35,412 nucleotides of DNA from JAAYUD01 sp036846645 (GTDB taxonomy: Bacteria > Bacteroidota > Bacteroidia > Bacteroidales > Bacteroidaceae). Shown here piece after piece: positions 7,455-15,803 of this stretch. Location of the stretch: NCBI GenBank assembly GCA_036846645.1, contig DAIUBN010000009.1, positions 1-35,412 on the forward strand, in the 5' to 3' direction. How positions within the stretch are numbered: position 1 is the first letter of the stretch; the number at the start of each line of letters is the position of its first letter. The position numbers and the translations under genes were made by a program. The notes beneath the pieces are model-generated. The model had not been told where the DNA came from. It worked only from the letters and a program-made list of their open reading frames with translations, and did no database searches.

Positions 7455-9800
7455 ATGAAAAACATTATATTAACTATATTATGCTGCATGCTGATCATTC
7501 CAGTACAAGCACAACAAACAAACACTAAGAGAAAGAGCCTTACCGACTCTATTTATACAATTGATGAAGTTGTAGTAACATCTAAAAGGAACACAAAAAT
7601 TGATTTGTTGAAATTAGATGTTCCTTCCAAATACTTCCCTGTATCGACCAATGCCTTGACATTCGGCATGCTCGAGAAGCGTAATATCCGTGATATCCAA
7701 GAAGCATCTCGTTTCTTGCCAGGGGTACAGTTTCGCACTTCTTACGGTGGCTTTACCCAATTCTCTGTACGTGGTTTCGGCAACTCAGTCATTATGGTAG
7801 ATGGAATACGTGATGAGCGCTCTTCTATAGATAATTCATATCCTTTCATGGATTTATCGAGTGTAGAGAGTATAGAATTGCTCAAAGGACCTGCATCAGT
7901 TCTCTACGGCCAGTCTGCAGTAGGCGGCATTCTAAACATTGTACGCAAAACACCAAGTACTAAACAGTCATTTTATGGACGTTTGGCCTTTGGTAGTTAC
8001 TATAACAAACAAGCTACAATGGGATTCGGTGGCAAACTGATAGGTCCGTTCAATTACTATGTAAATCTAAATTGGCAAGACCAAGAAGGGTGGAGAAACA
8101 ACGGAACAAAAAGACTATCGGGATACTTGGCTGTCAACGGCAAGTTGTCTGACAAAGACGAAATAGATTTCCGTTACGGTCTCTTCAGAGATTATTACCC
8201 TACAGAAATTGGTTTGCCCCCCACTATGTCTTATGATATCTACTCTGTAGTCGATAATACTAAATACCTTAATAAAGGAGAAATGCTGCCCAATCTCGAT
8301 AAAACATGGAGATATAATAGTGAGTCGGACTTTTTCTACAACCGCAACTTCAACGTATCGGCCATGTACAAGCACACTTTCAATGAAAAAGTGATAGTGA
8401 TGGACAAGATGTCTTACAGCCACGATGATATCGATTACTTCGGGACAGAAGAACTTGACTACTTGGAAAGTAGCAGCCCAATATACAAACATTATTATAC
8501 AACTTCTTCTAATAAGAAAATGTATATCTGCCTAGACTCTCTATATTATGGCTACCCTTTACGATTTTCTCATATTGCCAACACACTCAACAACCAACTA
8601 GAAGTAAGTGGTAAATTCTATACCGGATCTATCAAACACAACTATTTGGGAGGATATTCTTTTATCTATCTACACAGAGATACTTATTCGGCATATGGTA
8701 AAGACGGCACGGGAGTGACAGGTCCAGGTTCTACAGGAGTAGGAACTACATACAATCCACATAGTATAGGCTGGATAGAAGCACCTTTCAGATTCGTCAC
8801 TCCACAAAGAACATATATGCATGGTTTCTACCTACAAGATTTGATAGAACTCAAAGACAATTTAAAACTGCTTTTGGCAGGTCGTTACGATTTATATCGG
8901 TATAAAAGGACATCTAACGTATCAACTATCAACGGAAAACGCGATTATAACGAACCAGCTGACGAAGTTTTCAATAAGGTAACAACTCACGCTTTCACTT
9001 TTAAAGCAGGATTAGTATATATGCCTTTTTATAACTTATCAATCTTCGGTTCATACGGAACTTATTTCAAACCAATACGAACCTTTTATAACAACAATAC
9101 CATCTATGTCGATAAAGACGGCAACGAATTTACGCCGAAAGATGGAAGCGAAGTTTTCAAACCGGAGAAGGGTGGACAAATCGAATTGGGATTCCGTTAT
9201 GATATTACAAAAACGTTGCAAGCCAATGCTAGTGTGTTCTATATCAACAAGTATAACATCACACGTACTCTAGCTAACAAAGGCGATGTAGTGAATGGTA
9301 CCAAAATGACGAAAAATGTAATAGGCCAAGTAGGCAAAATGGATTCGAAAGGCTTCGATATTGATATGACATGGACTCCTATTTACAATATGTCCCTGTC
9401 TGCCGGATACAGCTATACCGATGCCAAAGTAAGAGAAATTGCAAGTAATAACTATCTCGACAGCGATGCCTCGAAGGGCAAACAATTTTCATACATACCA
9501 AAGAATACTTTCTATACCTATGGAGCCTATACTGTTTCAAACGGAGTACTCAAAGGATTGGGATTGAATATGGATGTCACCTTCCAGGATAAACTATATC
9601 GTAATTCAAGTAACACTACATATTTTGACTCTTATTGGCTTGCTGACATGGGGTTATCTTATACGATGCCCAACAAAATACGTATTGGCCTCAATATCAA
9701 TAATCTCTTCGACAAAGATTATACCAATCAGTCACTCGGCAATCAAATGGTGCCTAGCATGCCTAGAAATTATATGGTATCGATATCTTACACCCTATAG
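7455..9800 (+). CDS. TonB-dependent receptor, siderophore/metal-chelate type
   Basis: A 781-residue receptor with a 19-residue signal peptide (ends in PVQA) and a TonB-box region near TIDEVVVTSKR. The plug (about 60-180) contains VRGFGNSVIMVDGIRDERSS and LLKGPASVLYGQSAVGGI, a wording typical of the FhuA/ferric-siderophore class. The C-terminal barrel carries the LNINNLFDKDY motif common to that class. The substrate is not known. Its place between an exported CbiK and a PepSY membrane protein, all behind a cobalamin riboswitch, suggests a cobalt complex, corrinoid or other tetrapyrrole. It starts 8 nt after the cbiK stop. Confidence 0.85.
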   Translation: MKNIILTILCCMLIIPVQAQQTNTKRKSLTDSIYTIDEVVVTSKRNTKIDLLKLDVPSKYFPVSTNALTFGMLEKRNIRDIQEASRFLPGVQFRTSYGGFTQFSVRGFGNSVIMVDGIRDERSSIDNSYPFMDLSSVESIELLKGPASVLYGQSAVGGILNIVRKTPSTKQSFYGRLAFGSYYNKQATMGFGGKLIGPFNYYVNLNWQDQEGWRNNGTKRLSGYLAVNGKLSDKDEIDFRYGLFRDYYPTEIGLPPTMSYDIYSVVDNTKYLNKGEMLPNLDKTWRYNSESDFFYNRNFNVSAMYKHTFNEKVIVMDKMSYSHDDIDYFGTEELDYLESSSPIYKHYYTTSSNKKMYICLDSLYYGYPLRFSHIANTLNNQLEVSGKFYTGSIKHNYLGGYSFIYLHRDTYSAYGKDGTGVTGPGSTGVGTTYNPHSIGWIEAPFRFVTPQRTYMHGFYLQDLIELKDNLKLLLAGRYDLYRYKRTSNVSTINGKRDYNEPADEVFNKVTTHAFTFKAGLVYMPFYNLSIFGSYGTYFKPIRTFYNNNTIYVDKDGNEFTPKDGSEVFKPEKGGQIELGFRYDITKTLQANASVFYINKYNITRTLANKGDVVNGTKMTKNVIGQVGKMDSKGFDIDMTWTPIYNMSLSAGYSYTDAKVREIASNNYLDSDASKGKQFSYIPKNTFYTYGAYTVSNGVLKGLGLNMDVTFQDKLYRNSSNTTYFDSYWLADMGLSYTMPNKIRIGLNINNLFDKDYTNQSLGNQMVPSMPRNYMVSISYTL

Positions 9801-9803
9801 TCT

Positions 9804-11264
9804 ATGATGACAAAATTAATGTATACACTTCACAGGATACTGGGCACCGTGCTCTGTATCCTGTTTCTTGCCTGGTTTCTTTCGGCTTTTGTGATGATGT
9901 ATCATGGTTTCCCGAAAGTAACAGAGAAAGATAAAATTGCACATTTGGAGAATGTTACAGACAATCTACCACCAATGAGCGATATAGTCAGACGAATTCC
10001 TGACACAGATACAATCCAAACTGTGACGCTAAATAAATATCTGGGACAAACTATTTTTCATGTCGTTACAAACAATGATAACTACGATTTATCCGCCGAT
10101 TCAACCCAAACCCAACCTTTAATAAATGGCGAACGAATAAAAAAGGTGGCAGCATTGTGGTGCAGTGCTCCTGTCAGCAAGATAGATACCCTCTACAAGC
10201 TCGACCAGTTCATTCCATTCGGCAAGTTGAAAAAAGAATTTCCTATCTATAAGTTCCACTTCGCCGACAACGAACGCCACATCATCTATATTGGTTCCAA
10301 ATCGGGAGACGTATTGCAATCAACGGATAAGTCGACCAGATTCTGGGCTTGGATGGGACCAATACCCCATTGGGTATACTTCACCTGGCTCCGACAAAAC
10401 GCTGAATTGTGGAGTTGGAGCATCATCATATTGGCTGCACTAGGCTGCGTAATGGTGATAGCAGGTATCTGGATAGCAATAGATGTGTGGAAACGAAGTC
10501 ATCGCAATCGACAAGGTTTTTCACCATATAAGAAAAAATGGTATCATTGGCATTATGTCACAGGTATCATTTTCGGTCTATTTGTTCTGACTTTCTGTTT
10601 TAGCGGCATGATGTCGTTGGTTGACATGGATCATATCATTAAGCCCAATTTGAGGATAGACCCTATCGAGACCCTAACAGGTACAATCCGTATATCAGAC
10701 TACACCGACTACAGAAAGATTTTGGCTCTTCATCACGACACCCGACAAATAGAATGGCGTAAGCTAGGGAACGTTCCTTATTATGTAGTAAAAATCGGTA
10801 AAAAGAGCATCTATCTTAATGCTGCAGATAGTACACTTCACCCATTGAATCTGACGGCAGACAACGTTACTGATGCTGTAGAACAAGTATATGGCAAACA
10901 AGCAAGAATAAAAGTCGAGTCTATCAACCATTTCGAACTTTTCTATCGTGATATGAAGAAAATGTATAAAGATATGCCTCAATTGCCAGTATGGAAAGTC
11001 ATAGTAGACGACAGTGACAACAGCCTTTACTACATCCAGCCACAAACGGGCAATGTGAAATACATCAACACAGCAACACGTTGGCAATATTGGTGCTACA
11101 CAGCACTACACAGACTGCGCATACCAGGTTTAAACGAATCTTCCATACTGAGAAAGAGCATCATGTGGATATTACTATTAGGAGGTTCTGTTGTATCTGT
11201 AAGTGGTGTAGTACTAGGTGTAAACTATGTGGGACGTCTATGTCGTAGGAAAAAGCATAAATAA
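9804..11264 (+). CDS. PepSY-associated transmembrane protein
   Basis: A 486-residue inner-membrane protein of the PepSY-TM family. Helices lie at about 10-32, 203-226, 250-272 and 452-477, and large soluble regions between them probably face the periplasm. Histidines near the helices (LHRILG near residue 10, WYHWHYVTG near 245, TALHRLR near 435) fit the b-type haem/ferric-reductase-like behaviour proposed for such proteins. Members are often linked to TonB receptors for siderophores. It starts 3 nt after the receptor stop and ends the operon. It may reduce or release the metal from the imported complex; that role is inferred from its partners. Confidence 0.75.
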   Translation: MMTKLMYTLHRILGTVLCILFLAWFLSAFVMMYHGFPKVTEKDKIAHLENVTDNLPPMSDIVRRIPDTDTIQTVTLNKYLGQTIFHVVTNNDNYDLSADSTQTQPLINGERIKKVAALWCSAPVSKIDTLYKLDQFIPFGKLKKEFPIYKFHFADNERHIIYIGSKSGDVLQSTDKSTRFWAWMGPIPHWVYFTWLRQNAELWSWSIIILAALGCVMVIAGIWIAIDVWKRSHRNRQGFSPYKKKWYHWHYVTGIIFGLFVLTFCFSGMMSLVDMDHIIKPNLRIDPIETLTGTIRISDYTDYRKILALHHDTRQIEWRKLGNVPYYVVKIGKKSIYLNAADSTLHPLNLTADNVTDAVEQVYGKQARIKVESINHFELFYRDMKKMYKDMPQLPVWKVIVDDSDNSLYYIQPQTGNVKYINTATRWQYWCYTALHRLRIPGLNESSILRKSIMWILLLGGSVVSVSGVVLGVNYVGRLCRRKKHK

Positions 11265-11301
11265 ACAAAGAACAGACACCATGAGTTCTTATTAAATTGA
11301 T

Positions 11302-11309
11302 TACTTTTG
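11302..11309 (+). promoter_or_regulatory. Promoter -7 element for the cobalamin biosynthesis operon
   Basis: TACTTTTG matches TAnnTTTG and lies 30 nt ahead of the cbiH-cbiC ATG. No good -33 element is seen at the expected spacing. The 74-nt gap is too short for a cobalamin riboswitch and shows none of its motifs, so the long biosynthetic operon would be B12-controlled only through read-through from the unit starting near 4170. Confidence 0.45.
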
Positions 11310-11338
11310 TAAAGAATTAAAATACTAATTTTAAAAAG

Positions 11339-12748
11339 ATGCCAAAAAACACTATATATATCGTAGGAATTGGCCCAGGAGACGAGCAATGCATCACTCC
11401 CGAGGTAGTTTCGGCACTTCGAAAAGCCGACGTTATAATAGGCTACAAATATTATTTCCAGTTTATCAAAGCCATTATATCAGATAAGACATTATGCGTT
11501 GATACCGGGATGAAACGAGAACAAGAAAGAGCATCCAAAGCATTCGAATATGCAGAGCTCGGTCATTCGGTATGCATCATCAGTTCGGGAGATGCAGGTA
11601 TCTATGGTATGGCACCTTTAATATATGAAATGAAAAAAGAACGGCAAAGCGTTATAAAGATTGTCACACTGCCAGGTATCAGTGCTTTTCAAAAGGCCGC
11701 CGCACTACTGGGAGCACCAATGGGCCATGATTTTTGTGTCATATCCCTCTCGGACCTCATGACACCTTGGAACTTGATAGAAAAACGGATCTTTGCTGCT
11801 GCTGATGCCGACTTCGTGACTGCCGTATATAATCCAAAAAGCGAAAACAGATATTGGCAACTTGACCGTCTGAAAGAAATCTTCCTAAAAGAAGGACGCT
11901 CTCCTTTGACACCAGTCGGCTTTGTACATCAGGCAGGAAGAGATGATGAACAAGTGACATTGACTACGCTGCAAGAGTTCAACCCCGAAAAGGTCGATAT
12001 GTTTACAGTAGTGATTATTGGCAATTCTCAATCATATAATTGGAACAATTATTTCATCACCCCAAGAGGATATTACCGGGATAAATCTTCGGAAGATGTA
12101 AGCGTTGGTCAGGAGATTATGATAGAAAGTTTCAGAACAATTGCCGGCGAATTGAAACATCCAGATATTCCATTAAGTCGTAAATGGCCACTGCTTCATG
12201 TCATTCATACTACGGCCGACTTCGATATGGAAAACCTGCTATATACCGACGACGAAGCCGTTGACATCTTATATAATAAAGTAAAAGATGGGATTTTGAA
12301 GACCATCATTACAGACGTGACAATGGCAGCTTCAGGTATTCGAAAAGCAGCACTCAAGCGTTTCGGCATAGAAGTAAAATGTTATTTAGCTGATGAACGC
12401 ACATCCCTTCTAGCCGAAGAAAAAAAGATTACCCGCACTCAAGCTGGCATTCGTCTTGCAGTAGATGAACATCCTGATGCATTGTTTGTTTTCGGCAATG
12501 CACCTACAGCTCTAATGGAGCTATGCAGCCTCATCAGGAAAGGGAAAGCACATCCGATAGGCATTGTTGCCGCTCCGGTAGGATTTGTCCATGTTTGCGA
12601 ATCTAAATATATGGTCAAAACATTCCATGATATCCCCAAATTGATTATTGAAGGAAGAAAAGGAGGCAGCAACATCGCTGCTACACTTGTCAACTCTATC
12701 TTAGCATATAGTGACGCCGAACAATTGAAACCGGGAAGAGATGTATAA
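11339..12748 (+). CDS. cbiHC: CbiH-CbiC fusion: precorrin-3B C17-methyltransferase / precorrin-8X methylmutase
   Basis: A 469-residue bifunctional enzyme of the anaerobic corrin pathway. Residues 1 to about 245 are a SAM-dependent tetrapyrrole methylase with IVGIGPGDEQCIT at 8-20, SSGDAGIYGM at 82-91 and LPGISAFQKAAALLGAP at 111-127, matching CbiH/CobJ. After a linker, residues 260-465 are CbiC/CobH, the methylmutase that moves the methyl group from C11 to C12. Its likely catalytic His290 lies in VIHTTADFD, and the C-terminal GNAPTAL and PVGFVHVCESK segments are typical. The two activities are not consecutive steps, so the fusion may help assembly rather than simple channelling. It overlaps the next gene by 8 nt. 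Confidence 0.92.
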   Translation: MPKNTIYIVGIGPGDEQCITPEVVSALRKADVIIGYKYYFQFIKAIISDKTLCVDTGMKREQERASKAFEYAELGHSVCIISSGDAGIYGMAPLIYEMKKERQSVIKIVTLPGISAFQKAAALLGAPMGHDFCVISLSDLMTPWNLIEKRIFAAADADFVTAVYNPKSENRYWQLDRLKEIFLKEGRSPLTPVGFVHQAGRDDEQVTLTTLQEFNPEKVDMFTVVIIGNSQSYNWNNYFITPRGYYRDKSSEDVSVGQEIMIESFRTIAGELKHPDIPLSRKWPLLHVIHTTADFDMENLLYTDDEAVDILYNKVKDGILKTIITDVTMAASGIRKAALKRFGIEVKCYLADERTSLLAEEKKITRTQAGIRLAVDEHPDALFVFGNAPTALMELCSLIRKGKAHPIGIVAAPVGFVHVCESKYMVKTFHDIPKLIIEGRKGGSNIAATLVNSILAYSDAEQLKPGRDV

Positions 12749-13976
12749 GAAAGAAGAAATAACAGAATCAAATCAGCATTTCATTGTCATTGGTATGGAT
12801 GACAACCAGTCACAATCTTTTGCTCCCGAAGTGATAGAAGTGATCAAAGATCATCAAATATTCTCAGGAGGTAGAAGACATTATGAAATAGTGAAAGACT
12901 TACTACCCAGAGAAAGCATCTGGATTGATATAACAGTACCTTTAGAGCATGTTTTCAATGAATATACTGCTCACCCTATTATTGTGGTCTTCGCTTCAGG
13001 TGATCCTTTATTCTTTGGGTTCGCCAACACTATTCAAAGAAAACTACCCAAAGCATCTATCAAACTATTTCCTTCATTCAATTCGCTCCAGACTTTGGCG
13101 CATAGATTGTTGATGCCTTATCACAACATGAAGATTGTGTCACTCACCGGACGCCCTTGGCATGAATTTGACAAAGCGCTGATAGAACATGTAGACGAAA
13201 TAGGTGTTTTAACTGATGGAGAGCATACACCCTCTACCATTGCCCAAAGAATGGCTGACTACGGTTACTCCAATTATAATATCGCTATAGGAGAACATCT
13301 AGGTAATAAAGAAAAAGAAAGAATATATCGATTGAGTATTGAAGAAACGATGACTCGAGAATTCGATCGTCCCAACTGTATGATTCTGAAGAAAGTACAA
13401 TATTCCGAAAAACAAGTGGCGGAAAGAGTTCGTTATTTCGGTATCCCAGACCAACTATTCGAACATCTTGACGGACGAGAGAAAATGATAACGAAATCAT
13501 CTATCAGATTGCTCACACTATCGGCTCTTGACCTACCCAACAAAACATTTTTTTGGGATATTGGTTTTTGCACGGGTTCCATATCCATCGAAGCCAAACT
13601 GCTCTTTCCTCATCTGCACATCACGTCTTTCGAAATAAGACCGGAAGGCCAACATCTGATGGAAGAGAATTGTCACCGATTCGGAGCGCCTGGGATTACT
13701 TCGGTTATAGGTAATTTTCTGAATGTTTCGCTATCAGAATATCATTGTCCCGATGCTGTTTTCATTGGAGGACACGGAGGACAGTTGGGCGAAATAGTGA
13801 AACGTGTGGTTTCTATATTGCTACCTGGAGGTCTAATTGTTTTTAATTCTGTATCAGAAGGAAGTCGCCTACAATTTATCACAGCTATTCAGCAAGAAGG
13901 ACTAAAACAGTTGCCACCCCTACACGTTGCAATCAATGATTATAATCCAATCGATATACTGATCGCCAAGAAATAA
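12741..13976 (+). CDS. cbiET: CbiE-CbiT (CobL-like) precorrin-6Y C5,15-methyltransferase/decarboxylase
   Basis: A 411-residue two-domain enzyme. The N-terminal CbiE methylase (about 12-220) keeps FASGDPLFFG at 84-93 and the SLTGRP segment. The C-terminal CbiT domain (about 230-411) is a class I methyltransferase with SAM-binding WDIGFCTGSISIE from residue 272 and FIGGHGG near 345. In known relatives CbiE methylates C5, and CbiT methylates C15 and decarboxylates the C12 acetate. The fused form is the CobL arrangement. The start overlaps the end of cbiHC by 8 nt, in keeping with coupled translation. A 24-nt gap follows before cbiGF. Confidence 0.92.
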   Translation: MYKKEEITESNQHFIVIGMDDNQSQSFAPEVIEVIKDHQIFSGGRRHYEIVKDLLPRESIWIDITVPLEHVFNEYTAHPIIVVFASGDPLFFGFANTIQRKLPKASIKLFPSFNSLQTLAHRLLMPYHNMKIVSLTGRPWHEFDKALIEHVDEIGVLTDGEHTPSTIAQRMADYGYSNYNIAIGEHLGNKEKERIYRLSIEETMTREFDRPNCMILKKVQYSEKQVAERVRYFGIPDQLFEHLDGREKMITKSSIRLLTLSALDLPNKTFFWDIGFCTGSISIEAKLLFPHLHITSFEIRPEGQHLMEENCHRFGAPGITSVIGNFLNVSLSEYHCPDAVFIGGHGGQLGEIVKRVVSILLPGGLIVFNSVSEGSRLQFITAIQQEGLKQLPPLHVAINDYNPIDILIAKK

Positions 13977-14000
13977 ATAATTTTATCAAATTAATATAAT

Positions 14001-15803
14001 ATGAAAATAGCAATTCTAGTCATCTCTGAATGTAGTATCCAACATGCTCTTACTCTAAAGCAAGAGCTGCAAAACGCTGTCATCTTCAGTACACATAAAC
14101 TTCAGAACTGTGAGCATATTAAATCTATCTCGGATTTTATAACCGAAAATGGAAATAGCTACGAGGCATACATCTTCTTCTCGGCAATGGGTATCTGTGT
14201 TCGCTCTATACAACCGATTATTAAAGACAAGCATACCGACCCAGCGGTGATATGCATAGATAGTACCGGATATTTCATCATTCCCGTATTATCGGGACAT
14301 ATAGGCAAAGCCAATGAACTGAGTAAATATGTGGCTGCTGTACTTGGAGGAGAAGCTATCATCACTACACAGAGCGATATAGCCGGATTGTGGGCACTAG
14401 ATACATTGGCCGAAAAATATGATTGGGAGGCCATTACAACCGGAGATACTACCATGAACGATATTATAGCAACCTTTGTCAAAGGAGCACCGACCGGATT
14501 GATTCTCGACGTTCGGGATGCCGGTACGGAAGAGTTAGAACATACCCTACCTCCGCATGTAGATCTTCTCACCAGTTTTGGTGGTATAGACGATGAAGAG
14601 CATGAACTCTATATCATCGTTTCGCCATTTCTATATAAAACACCAGAAGATGCAAAGGTACTATATTTTGTACCCAAAGTATTGAATATGGGTATAGGAT
14701 TAGCACACAATGCCGGACCTACCAAAATTGTCATGAGCGATATCATAAACATGTGGAGATGTAACGGTATCATACCAAAAGCTATCCGTCAAGTAGCTAC
14801 TATCGATATAAAAAGCGAAGAGCCCGTTATCAAAGAACTAGAAAAGGCCTATCCTATAAAATACTTTACCGCCGAAGAACTCTCTAAAGTTGATGTTCCC
14901 ACTCCCAGTGGAATTGTTAGAAAACATGTCAACACACCAAGCGTCTGCGAAGCTGCGGCATTGTTGGCTTCGGGAGAAGGAAGACTCTACATGAAGAAGC
15001 AGAAAGGAGATAACTTCACCATGGCGATAGCGATGGATCTAGAACATGTGAGGCTAGGGCATGTAGAGATTGTAGGTGCAGGCCCAGGCGACCCGGAACT
15101 CATCTCTGTGCGCGGACTCATGATGCTCCAAACGGCCGACCTTATTTTATATGCTGGCAGTCTGGTGCCAAAAGAATTCACAGCCTACAGTAAACCAGGA
15201 GCAACGGTTCGAAGTTCGGCATCAATGACCCTCGAAGAACAATGCAAAATGATGCACGACTTTTATCAACGCGGCAAATTTATTGTCAGGCTACATACTG
15301 GCGACCCCTGTATCTATGGTGCTATCGAAGAACAAATGAAATTCTTCGATGAGCATAATATGAGTTATCATATCACACCCGGCATTTCGTCTTTTCAAGC
15401 CGCAGCAGCTGAACTGAAATCTCAATTCACCATTCCAGAGAAAGTTCAAACCATTATTCTAACCCGTGGTGAAGGTCGTACCCCAATGCCTGATAAGGAA
15501 AAGCTCCACCTCCTGGCCCGTTCACAAAGCACGATGTGTATCTTTCTCAGTGCAAGCATTGCCAAAGAAGTTGAGCAAGAGCTACTTCAATGCTATCCAC
15601 CGACAACACCAGTAGCTATATGTTATCATCTCACATGGAAAGACCAACATATCTATAGAGGCGAGTTGCAACATCTATCGGATATCATTAAAGAAAACAA
15701 TTTGTCGCTCACAACAATGATTGTAGTGGGCGAAGCCATCGACAATCGACAAGGAAGATCAAAACTTTACGATAAAAATTTCAATCATCTATTCAGATTA
15801 TGA
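14001..15803 (+). CDS. cbiGF: CbiG-CbiF fusion: cobalt-precorrin-5A hydrolase / precorrin-4 C11-methyltransferase
   Basis: A 600-residue fusion. The N-terminal part (1 to about 345) is CbiG. It has the FFSAMGICVRSIQPII and VLSGHIGKANEL segments of its N-domain and a C-domain around 225-340 ending in GEGRLYMKK. It opens the delta-lactone ring and releases acetaldehyde. From about residue 352 a CbiF/CobM methylase begins (VEIVGAGPGDPELISVRG; RLHTGDPCIYGA; HITPGISSFQAAAA). In the pathway CbiF acts just before CbiG, so product could pass directly between domains. The stop overlaps the next start (ATGA type, 4 nt). Confidence 0.92.
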   Translation: MKIAILVISECSIQHALTLKQELQNAVIFSTHKLQNCEHIKSISDFITENGNSYEAYIFFSAMGICVRSIQPIIKDKHTDPAVICIDSTGYFIIPVLSGHIGKANELSKYVAAVLGGEAIITTQSDIAGLWALDTLAEKYDWEAITTGDTTMNDIIATFVKGAPTGLILDVRDAGTEELEHTLPPHVDLLTSFGGIDDEEHELYIIVSPFLYKTPEDAKVLYFVPKVLNMGIGLAHNAGPTKIVMSDIINMWRCNGIIPKAIRQVATIDIKSEEPVIKELEKAYPIKYFTAEELSKVDVPTPSGIVRKHVNTPSVCEAAALLASGEGRLYMKKQKGDNFTMAIAMDLEHVRLGHVEIVGAGPGDPELISVRGLMMLQTADLILYAGSLVPKEFTAYSKPGATVRSSASMTLEEQCKMMHDFYQRGKFIVRLHTGDPCIYGAIEEQMKFFDEHNMSYHITPGISSFQAAAAELKSQFTIPEKVQTIILTRGEGRTPMPDKEKLHLLARSQSTMCIFLSASIAKEVEQELLQCYPPTTPVAICYHLTWKDQHIYRGELQHLSDIIKENNLSLTTMIVVGEAIDNRQGRSKLYDKNFNHLFRL

